DNA of 11,283 bases. Origin: Acidimicrobiia bacterium (GTDB taxonomy: Bacteria; Actinomycetota; Acidimicrobiia; Acidimicrobiales; Aldehydirespiratoraceae). Numbering within the stretch: position 1 is the stretch's first letter; each line of letters opens with the position of its first letter. The notes below the pieces were generated by a model. The model made no database searches. It was not told the DNA's origin and worked only from the letters and a program-made list of their open reading frames with translations. Positions 6,557-11,283 of the stretch are shown here, in pieces. The translations under genes were made by a program, and so were the position numbers. The stretch covers positions 1-11,283 of the forward strand of contig JAJDZO010000228.1 in the NCBI GenBank assembly GCA_022824605.1, in the 5' to 3' direction.

Positions 6557-6979
6557 ATGCGGGCCCTGGGGCTCGATCTGGGGGAGCGTCGGGTCGGTGT
6601 GGCGGTGTGCGATTCGGCTGGGACGGTAGCCACACCGGTCGAGACCCTGGTCCGCACCGGCGACCACGACCGGGATCTGCAGGCCATCAGTGAACTGCTG
6701 GAGCAGTGGCAGGCAGAGATCGTGGTGGTCGGGCTGCCTGTCTCGCTCGACGGTTCGGAGGGTCCAGCGGCGCGGGCGGCTCGTGTGGAGATCGACCGTC
6801 TGGGGCGTCTGCTGGCGGTGCCGGTGGTTTCCTACGATGAACGGCTGACGACGGTCATCGCGGAACGGAGCCTCATGGAGCAGCAGATGAAGGGGCCGCA
6901 GCGGCGAGGCGTCGTCGATCAGGTGGCGGCCGCGGTGATTCTGCAATCCTGGCTCGACGCCGGTATGCCCCGTGGCTGA
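6557..6979 (+). CDS. ruvX: Putative Holliday junction resolvase / pre-16S rRNA nuclease YqgF (RuvX)
   Basis: This encodes a 140-residue RNase H-fold protein of the YqgF/RuvX family, named as a putative Holliday junction resolvase and known from E. coli YqgF work to act in 16S rRNA 5'-end maturation. The acidic active-site set is visible: D7 in GLDLGERRVGVAVCD, E95 in YDERLTT, and D121 in VDQVAAAVILQSWLD. The conserved VVGLPVSLDGSEGP strand-loop lies between them. Length is typical. ATG 6557 comes two bases after the alaS stop, and the gene ends inside mltG with an eight-base overlap, so it is the middle of a tightly packed alaS-ruvX-mltG unit, the standard actinobacterial order. Confidence 0.95.
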   Translation: MRALGLDLGERRVGVAVCDSAGTVATPVETLVRTGDHDRDLQAISELLEQWQAEIVVVGLPVSLDGSEGPAARAARVEIDRLGRLLAVPVVSYDERLTTVIAERSLMEQQMKGPQRRGVVDQVAAAVILQSWLDAGMPRG

Positions 6980-8597
6980 CGGCGACCAGCAGGCGCGTCG
7001 CCCGTCGAGGCTGTCGAACTTCATCACCGGCCGCTCCGATGGCCGAGCCCGAACAGAGCTTGATCGCTCGAAGGCCGCCCGCCCGAAGCCACCCACGAGT
7101 CCCATGCCAGCGGCGCCCGCCAAGGCGCCCAAGTCGCCCAAGGCATCCAAGCCGCCTAAGCCCTCCAAGCCGCCCAAGGCATCCAAGCCGCCCGAGCCTT
7201 CCAAGGCGCCCAAGTCACCGAAGCGGCCCAAGTCATCGAAGCCGTCCAGGCCTCCCAAGCGTCCTACGCCACCGAGGCCCGCGAGGCCCCCCAAGAGCCG
7301 CGGCGGGCGCCGGACCCAGCGTTCTGCGCGCCGGACGGCTCGCCGTGACGAGCAGCGTGCCGCTGCGGCTCGGGGCGGCTGGTCGACGGTCGATCAGGGA
7401 TCGATGGTGGTGGTGGAGGAGGAACTCGGCGACGACCCTCTGGTAGATCCCGTCTACGACGCCTACGACCGCAATTGGGTCCGCTATCGCCCCTTCTGGG
7501 GCGGATTCGCCCGTCTGGTGGTGCTGGTGTTGGTGGTGGTGCTGGCCGTCGGCTGGGTACGGGGCCGCATCTACGGCTGGGTCGACGATCAGATCACCCC
7601 GGGCGGATTTCCCGGAGACGCGGTCGAGTTGAGCATTCCCCAGGGAGCGTCCGTCAACGAGATCGCCGGAGACCTCCAGAGCGCCGGAGTGATCTCCAAC
7701 GCCACCGTCTTCCGCTATTGGCTGCGCTGCGACGGCGAGTTGACCATCACCGGGTTCCTGGGATGCGACACGGTGGTGGCCGTGGAGGCCGGCGACTACA
7801 TCCTGTACGAGAACATGGACTTCGAGTCGGTGCGCACGGTGTTCGATGCCGGGCCGCTGCCCGAGGTGTTCCAGTTGGTGCGGATTCCCGAGGGCCTTCG
7901 CTGGAGCGAGATGGCACCGCGCCTTCTCGATGAGAATCCCGCCTTCGAGCGTGACCATCTGGAGGCGGCCTACGTATCGCTGGTGCCGGAGGCGTCGTAC
8001 CTGCCCGAGGACGCGGCTGTGAGAACCCTTGAGGGGATGCTGTTCCCGGCCACCTACGACATCAACGCCGACGACCTCTCCGACGAGCACGGCTTCCTGT
8101 TGCGCCTCTCCGACGAGTTCGACCGCCGCTTCGCTCGTCTGCTGCAGGATCCCGGTGTGCATCCCGACATCGTCGAATTGGGTCTGGTGCCCTACGAGGT
8201 GATCATCGTGGCCAGCCTCATCGAGGAGGAGGCCCTGGTGTCTGAGGATCGGGCCAAGATCTCTCGGGTGGTGTACAACCGGCTGGCGGAGGGCATGCGC
8301 CTCGACATCGATGCCACTGCCTGCTACGCGGCGGCCAAATCGTGTGCCGATCTCACCTCCGCCGACCTCCGTTCGGATTCGCCCTGGAACACGCGGGCGG
8401 TCGCCGGCCTGCCGCCCACCCCGATATCGGCGCCGGGCGAGGCGTCGCTGATAGCCGCGTTGCAGCCCGTCGACGGCGACTGGCTCTTCTACGTGCGCAC
8501 CGACGAGGGAGGGGTTCGAGGCGCCCACCATTTCCATCGCACCCTGGCCGAACACGAGCAGGAAGTCCTCCGTTGCCGCGAGCTCGGGTACTGCTGA
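6972..8597 (+). CDS. mltG: Endolytic murein transglycosylase MltG (YceG family)
   Basis: This encodes a 541-residue membrane-bound lytic transglycosylase, which cleaves nascent glycan strands outside the membrane. Residues 1-~180 are cytoplasmic, with a Lys/Pro/Ser-rich low-complexity tail at ~37-112. One transmembrane helix follows (about residues 180-197, centred on LVVLVLVVVLAVGW) and then the YceG domain. The catalytic glutamate is E418 in ASLIEEEAL, followed by RAKISRVVYNRLAEGM, DSPWNTRAVAGLPPTPIS and the final HHFHRTLAEHEQEV. All six cysteines lie outside the membrane, in pairs 253/265, 451/458 and 535/541, suggesting disulfides. The usual substrate-groove segment LQxDPTVxYA reads MRLDIDATACYAAAKSC here. 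The start GTG 6972 overlaps ruvX by eight bases and lacks a good Shine-Dalgarno. The end, GYC-TGATG, is repeated twice downstream. Confidence 0.95.
   Translation: MADGDQQARRPSRLSNFITGRSDGRARTELDRSKAARPKPPTSPMPAAPAKAPKSPKASKPPKPSKPPKASKPPEPSKAPKSPKRPKSSKPSRPPKRPTPPRPARPPKSRGGRRTQRSARRTARRDEQRAAAARGGWSTVDQGSMVVVEEELGDDPLVDPVYDAYDRNWVRYRPFWGGFARLVVLVLVVVLAVGWVRGRIYGWVDDQITPGGFPGDAVELSIPQGASVNEIAGDLQSAGVISNATVFRYWLRCDGELTITGFLGCDTVVAVEAGDYILYENMDFESVRTVFDAGPLPEVFQLVRIPEGLRWSEMAPRLLDENPAFERDHLEAAYVSLVPEASYLPEDAAVRTLEGMLFPATYDINADDLSDEHGFLLRLSDEFDRRFARLLQDPGVHPDIVELGLVPYEVIIVASLIEEEALVSEDRAKISRVVYNRLAEGMRLDIDATACYAAAKSCADLTSADLRSDSPWNTRAVAGLPPTPISAPGEASLIAALQPVDGDWLFYVRTDEGGVRGAHHFHRTLAEHEQEVLRCRELGYC
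7120..7275 (+). repeat. mltG: Low-complexity Pro-Lys-Ser codon repeat in mltG
   Basis: The DNA is a run of imperfect repeats encoding P-K-x-S-K-P units. A 21-base segment at 7136-7156 recurs identically at 7172-7192, a 36-base (12-residue) period. It encodes the basic, disordered cytoplasmic tail of MltG. Such tracts expand and shrink easily, so its length is likely to vary between strains. Confidence 0.8.
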
Positions 8598-8668
8598 TGC
8601 GCGTGTGGCCTGAACCGGGTGCTCGACGCCGCGCCGGCGTCGGTCGCGGCGAGTTCGGATACTGCTGA
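8597..8668 (+). CDS. 23-codon coupled micro-ORF 1 (ends GYC), after mltG
   Basis: ATG 8597 shares its A with the mltG stop (TGATG). The 23-residue frame contains MRVWPEPGA near its start and ends in GRGEFGYC, with TGA at 8666-8668 overlapping the next ATG. It is in a different frame from mltG and from micro-ORF 2. G/C at third positions is about two thirds, lower than the flanking genes, so the peptide may not be selected. It is similar to micro-ORF 2: both have V at position 3, G-A at 8-9, a central G-V, and the GYC end. No function is known to me. Confidence 0.35.
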   Translation: MRVWPEPGARRRAGVGRGEFGYC

Positions 8669-8733
8669 TGGTGGTGCGTCATGGATCCGGTGCTGGAAAC
8701 CCCGTCGGCGTGACCTGGAGCGGATACTGCTGA
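8668..8733 (+). CDS. 21-codon coupled micro-ORF 2 (ends GYC), before aroE
   Basis: ATG 8668 shares its A with the stop of micro-ORF 1, and its own TGA (8731-8733) shares its A with the aroE ATG. The 21-residue frame begins MVVRHGSGAG and ends GVTWSGYC. Together with micro-ORF 1 it converts the 135-base mltG-aroE gap into an unbroken relay of TGATG stop/starts. It may be a remnant of a junction duplication that keeps aroE translation coupled to mltG, or a genuine small-peptide repeat. G/C bias at third positions is again weak. Confidence 0.35.
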   Translation: MVVRHGSGAGNPVGVTWSGYC

Positions 8734-9599
8734 TGGATGGGCTGTCGCGCTCGAGGTTGGCTGCGGTCATCGGTGATCCGGCCCGTCACTCGCGTTCGCC
8801 TGCCATCCACAATGCGGCCTTCGCGTCGACCGGTATCGACTGGGTGTTCACTGCCTTCGAGGTGCCGGCTGGCGACGGGGCGGCCGCGCTGGACGCCATG
8901 CGGGTGCTGCAGCTCGCCGGGTTGTCGGTCACCATGCCGCTCAAGTCCGAAGTGGCTGAGGCCGCGGACGTGCGTGACGACGTGGTGGAGGTGCTCGGCG
9001 CAGCCAACTGCATCGTGGCCCTCGGTGACGGACGGCTCCGTGCCGCCAACACCGACGCGGCCGGATTCATCGCCGCGCTGAGAGCCGATGCCGGCGTTGT
9101 GCCCGAAGGCATCCGGGTAGCGTTGTTGGGCGCGGGCGGAGCGGCCCGAGCGGTCGCTTGGGGGCTCGCCGACGCCGGAGCAGCCGACATCGCGGTGATC
9201 AACCGCACCCCCGCCAGAGCGCAGGCCGCTGCGGATGCTGCCAACGCCGCATCGTCGGAGGCGAAGCCAGGCCGGGTCGGCTCGATCGACGACATCGCGG
9301 GCGCCGACCTTGTCGTCAACGCAACCTCGGTGGGGATGGGCGCGGGTTCGTCAACCGACCCGCAGCGAAGCGCCATGCCGTGTGACCCGGCGCGGTTGCT
9401 ACCCGGTCAGGTGGCGGTGGACCTGATATACGAGCCACTGGAGACGGCGTGGCTGGCTGGCCTGCGAGAACGGGGCATCGAGGCTCACAACGGCTTGTCG
9501 ATGCTGGTATTCCAGGCCGCGGCGGCCTTCGAGCTGTGGACCGGCATCGAGGCGCCCGTGGACGTGATGCGTCAAGCCGCCGTCGCAGGCCGCGCCTAG
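8733..9599 (+). CDS. aroE: Shikimate dehydrogenase (NADP+)
   Basis: This encodes a 288-residue enzyme that reduces 3-dehydroshikimate to shikimate with NADPH in aromatic amino-acid biosynthesis. The substrate site is visible: HSRSP in VIGDPARHSRSPAIHNAAF, catalytic K71 in LSVTMPLK, N92 in AANC, and D108 in NTDAAGF. The NADP fold has GAGGAARA from residue 133 and NRTPARA, then NATSVGM. The C-terminal NGLSMLVFQAAAAFELWTG is typical. ATG 8733 is chosen because it gives the standard MDGLSRSRLAAVIGDP start, overlaps the micro-ORF 2 stop, and has GGAG twelve bases upstream. The frame is open back to GTG 8619 but only through the repeat region. aroC and aroK, often next to aroE in actinobacteria, are absent here; aroB follows after 81 bases. 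Confidence 0.95.
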   Translation: MDGLSRSRLAAVIGDPARHSRSPAIHNAAFASTGIDWVFTAFEVPAGDGAAALDAMRVLQLAGLSVTMPLKSEVAEAADVRDDVVEVLGAANCIVALGDGRLRAANTDAAGFIAALRADAGVVPEGIRVALLGAGGAARAVAWGLADAGAADIAVINRTPARAQAAADAANAASSEAKPGRVGSIDDIAGADLVVNATSVGMGAGSSTDPQRSAMPCDPARLLPGQVAVDLIYEPLETAWLAGLRERGIEAHNGLSMLVFQAAAAFELWTGIEAPVDVMRQAAVAGRA

Positions 9600-9668
9600 T
9601 CGACCGACCACGCCGCACCTGATTCGCTCGGCCTGTGGGCCCATTCCGAGGACTTCACGGCGCGTCGG

Positions 9669-9680
9669 TAGGCTCTCGGG
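9669..9680 (+). promoter_or_regulatory. aroB: Putative leaderless promoter -10 element for aroB
   Basis: TAGGCT at 9669-9674 is followed by six bases and then GTG at 9681. This matches the arrangement before the 739, 1418, 3207 and minus-strand 3136 genes and suggests aroB starts its own leaderless transcript within the cluster. A weak hairpin (CTCGG 9627-9631 with CCGAG 9646-9650) lies just upstream but lacks a U-run. Confidence 0.5.
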
Positions 9681-10706
9681 GTGGCGCCCTCTGATTCGCA
9701 GGCTCATGTGGTGACCGTCGCGCTGGCCGACCGCTCCTACGATGTCCATGTCGGTGCAGGGGTCCGATCCCGCCTCGGTTCGGTGATGCCGGACGGGGCC
9801 CGCCGGGCTGCGGTGATCACCCAGGCCGGTGTCGGCTGGACGGTCGATAGCGGTCTCGACCAGACGGTGTTCACCGTCGCCGACGGTGAGGAGGCCAAGT
9901 CGCTGAGCGAGGTCGAGCGCCTGTGCCGTGCCCTGTCGCAAGCCGGATTCACCCGCTCCGATGTGATCGTGGCCGTCGGCGGGGGAGTGGTCACCGACCT
10001 GGCCGGATTCGTGGCGGCCGTATATCACCGCGGCATTCGTTACGTCTCGGTGGCCACCACCTTGCTGGCCCAGGTGGACGCGGCCATCGGAGGCAAGACC
10101 GGGGTCAACCTGCCCGAGGGCAAGAACCTCGTCGGAGCGTTCTGGCAGCCTCACGCCGTGATATGCGACACCGAGACGCTGTCCACCCTGCCGTCGAGGG
10201 AGCTGCGCAGCGGCCAGGGTGAGCTGGCCAAGTACCACTTCCTGACCGGCGAAGACCTCGACGCCCTAGACACCGACGAGAGGATCGCCGCCGCGGTGCG
10301 CATCAAAGCCGACGTGGTGGCGGCCGACGAGCGTGAGGGAGGCCGCCGGGCCATCCTCAACTACGGCCACACGCTGGCCCACGCCATCGAGACGGCCGGA
10401 CGCTACGACCTGCGCCACGGCGAGGCGGTGGCCGTCGGCCTCGTCTACGCGGCTGAGGTGGCCATGCGGTTGGGTCGCATCGACTCCGAGCGAGTGGCTG
10501 CCCACCGGCGGGTGGTGTCGGGCTACGGCTTGCCGGGCCGGCTGCCGACGGAACTCGACGACGATGATGATCTGCTGGCGCTGTTCGGGCGCGACAAGAA
10601 GGCTGTCGACGGCGTCACCTTCATTCTCGACTCGGATCGAGGCCCCGAACCGGTGGTCGGCGTGCCCGAAACAGTCCAGCGGGAAGCGCTGGCCGCCATT
10701 CGATGA
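9681..10706 (+). CDS. aroB: 3-dehydroquinate synthase
   Basis: This encodes a 341-residue NAD- and metal-dependent enzyme that converts DAHP to 3-dehydroquinate, the second step of the shikimate pathway. Visible motifs: DGEEAKSL, the dinucleotide loop GGGVVTD at residues 100-106, ATTLLAQVDAAIGGKTGVN with K139, and KNLVGAFWQP with K148. The three metal ligands are E181 (GELAKYHFL), H230 (NYGHTLAHAIE) and H246 (RHGEAVAVGL). The length is slightly short of the usual ~360 with no domain missing. It is not fused to shikimate kinase, as some relatives are. GTG 9681 is supported by TAGGCT six bases upstream. The stop TGA (10704-10706) overlaps ATG 10703, which opens a 32-codon frame leading to the peptidase gene. 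Confidence 0.96.
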   Translation: MAPSDSQAHVVTVALADRSYDVHVGAGVRSRLGSVMPDGARRAAVITQAGVGWTVDSGLDQTVFTVADGEEAKSLSEVERLCRALSQAGFTRSDVIVAVGGGVVTDLAGFVAAVYHRGIRYVSVATTLLAQVDAAIGGKTGVNLPEGKNLVGAFWQPHAVICDTETLSTLPSRELRSGQGELAKYHFLTGEDLDALDTDERIAAAVRIKADVVAADEREGGRRAILNYGHTLAHAIETAGRYDLRHGEAVAVGLVYAAEVAMRLGRIDSERVAAHRRVVSGYGLPGRLPTELDDDDDLLALFGRDKKAVDGVTFILDSDRGPEPVVGVPETVQREALAAIR

Positions 10707-10801
10707 GCGGTCCCTCATGGCGTTCATGGCCACCGGCGTCCTTGGAGGGCGCGCAAATAGGTGCAGGCGCGTCGCGTGCCGCCTCGGCGGCTGATCGATG
10801 A
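10703..10801 (+). CDS. 32-codon bridging micro-ORF between aroB and the peptidase
   Basis: The frame starts as an ATGA overlap with the aroB stop and ends with TGA at 10799-10801, overlapping the peptidase ATG (10798) as a second ATGA. The 32-residue product begins MSGPSWRSWPPASLEG and ends in an Ala/Ser-rich tract. G/C at third positions is under 60%, much lower than in aroB, so selection on the peptide is doubtful. Its two-ended overlap fits the same bridging pattern seen before alaS and aroE. In many actinobacteria a dehydroquinase gene (aroQ) sits near this position; this frame is far too short and shows no resemblance to one. Confidence 0.35.
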   Translation: MSGPSWRSWPPASLEGAQIGAGASRAASAADR

Positions 10802-11283
10802 GCGAACTGTCCGCTGATTCTGGGCCTGCGTCCGCGGCCGCCACGGCCGCGTGCCTTGCGCCCCTTCGGGTGGACGGGCGGATCGGCCGTCTGCGTGAAC
10901 GGCTTGGCGAGCAGGGCGTAGACGCGGCGGTGATCTCAGAGCCCGCCAACGTGCGGTGGCTGACCGGCTTCACTGGCTCCAACGGGACGATCGTGGTGCT
11001 CGATTCCGGCGAGGCCCTGCTCGTCACCGACGGCCGCTACGCCGAGCAGGCGCCTTCGCAGATTGCCGAGGCCGGAGCCAGCAACGAAGTAGAGGTGGCG
11101 ATAGCCCGCGAGGCGGCGCTTGCCGTGGCGGATCGGCTCCACGCTGTCGATCGGCTGGGCTTGGAGGACAGCGTCTCGTGGCGTCAGCAGATCCGATGGA
11201 GCGAAGCCGTCGACGCGTCCACGGTTCCTCTCCGCGAGTGCGTCGAGGAGCTGCGCGCTGTCAAGGATCCAGCAGAGTTGGCC
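10798..11283 (+). CDS. Xaa-Pro aminopeptidase/dipeptidase, M24 family, N-terminal part (3' truncated by window edge)
   Basis: The frame runs open to the window edge for 162 codons. The sequence is a creatinase-type N-terminal domain: RIGRLRERLGEQGVDAAVIS, then EPANVRWLTGFTGSNG, LLVTDGRYAEQA, and the linker ECVEELRAVKDPAELA that normally joins the M24 metallopeptidase domain. The catalytic domain with its two-metal site lies outside the window. These enzymes remove N-terminal residues preceding proline; the position after aroB and, typically, before efp is common in bacteria. Whether it is aminopeptidase P or prolidase cannot be decided from this part. ATG 10798 overlaps the micro-ORF stop (ATGA). 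It gives an unusually Ala/Ser-rich ~24-residue lead, so GTG 10870 is a possible alternative start. Confidence 0.88.
   Translation, partial: MSELSADSGPASAAATAACLAPLRVDGRIGRLRERLGEQGVDAAVISEPANVRWLTGFTGSNGTIVVLDSGEALLVTDGRYAEQAPSQIAEAGASNEVEVAIAREAALAVADRLHAVDRLGLEDSVSWRQQIRWSEAVDASTVPLRECVEELRAVKDPAELA

Larger units (their letters stand above)
8580..8735 (+). repeat. Three-copy GGRTACTGCTGATG repeat across the mltG-aroE junction
   Basis: GAGCTCGGGTACTGCTGATG (8580-8599) and GAGTTCGGATACTGCTGATG (8651-8670) differ at two positions. A third copy, CGGATACTGCTGATG (8721-8735), is exact with copy 2 over 15 bases and also has GAG just before it. Copy 1 is the mltG stop and copy 3 is the aroE start. 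Steps are 71 and 65 bases. The DNA between copies is also similar (about two thirds identical over the first 45 aligned bases), so this is a diverged tandem duplication of a ~65-71-base unit. Confidence 0.85.

Noticed and set aside
3510..6635. 1041-codon open frame on the minus strand opposite alaS
   Set aside because: It lies exactly antisense to a certain alaS gene in the frame that stays open in high-G+C genes; its translation is low-complexity and shows no domain. It is a codon-bias shadow.
6071..8555. Long minus-strand open frames opposite the alaS end, ruvX and mltG (6071-7294 and 7233-8555)
   Set aside because: They are antisense shadows of ruvX and mltG. The Gly/Leu-rich part at 7100-7290 is the complement of the Pro/Lys repeat in mltG.
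8619..8732. GTG 8619 as the aroE start
   Set aside because: The additional 38 residues come from the duplicated junction and are not part of the shikimate dehydrogenase fold.
9627..9650. Hairpin CTCGG/CCGAG between aroE and aroB as a terminator
   Set aside because: The stem is only five base pairs with a 14-base loop and no U-run follows, so a terminator call is not supported.
1..11283. tRNA genes, CRISPR arrays, insertion sequences, prophage or integration sites
   Set aside because: I looked on both strands and saw no cloverleaf with a TTCGA-type arm, no regularly spaced palindromic repeats with unique spacers, no transposase and no attachment-site duplication.

Overview
This is a chromosomal segment of a high-G+C bacterium, almost certainly an actinobacterium. 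The G+C content is about two thirds by eye, with strong G/C at third codon positions. The order DUF948-type membrane protein, small DUF6167-like protein, alaS, ruvX, mltG, aroE, aroB, Xaa-Pro peptidase, with aspS and rarA upstream, is a known actinobacterial neighbourhood. GTG starts that appear to be leaderless fit the same group. A lineage near Acidimicrobiia is my guess, from the style of the RarA and AroE proteins, and is not proven. No phage, IS, CRISPR or tRNA was seen.

Layout. 1-610: 3' end of aspS. 739-1353: unrecognised multi-pass membrane protein. 1418-2758: rarA. 2741-3136 on the minus strand: a small membrane-anchored protein with three 22-residue repeats, overlapping the rarA 3' end. 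3207-3629 and 3626-3940: two small membrane proteins. 3978-6554 alaS, 6557-6979 ruvX, 6972-8597 mltG, 8733-9599 aroE, 9681-10706 aroB, and 10798 to the edge an M24-family Xaa-Pro peptidase.

The 3207-11283 block looks like one or two co-oriented transcription units. It serves tRNA charging (alaS), rRNA or Holliday-junction processing (ruvX), peptidoglycan strand termination (mltG) and the shikimate pathway (aroE, aroB).

Two patterns explain almost every gene junction. (1) Five starts (739, 1418, 3136 minus, 3207, 9681) have a TANNNT hexamer ending 6-7 nt before the start codon, as expected for leaderless transcripts. (2) The other plus-strand gaps are filled completely by tiny reading frames. 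Each overlaps the upstream stop and the downstream start by ATGA or TGATG: 14 codons before alaS, 23 plus 21 codons between mltG and aroE, and 32 codons between aroB and the peptidase. The two between mltG and aroE are diverged tandem copies that both end in Gly-Tyr-Cys-stop, as MltG itself does. This set of stop/start-coupled micro-ORFs is the most unusual thing in the window. No stretch longer than 300 bases lacks a gene.
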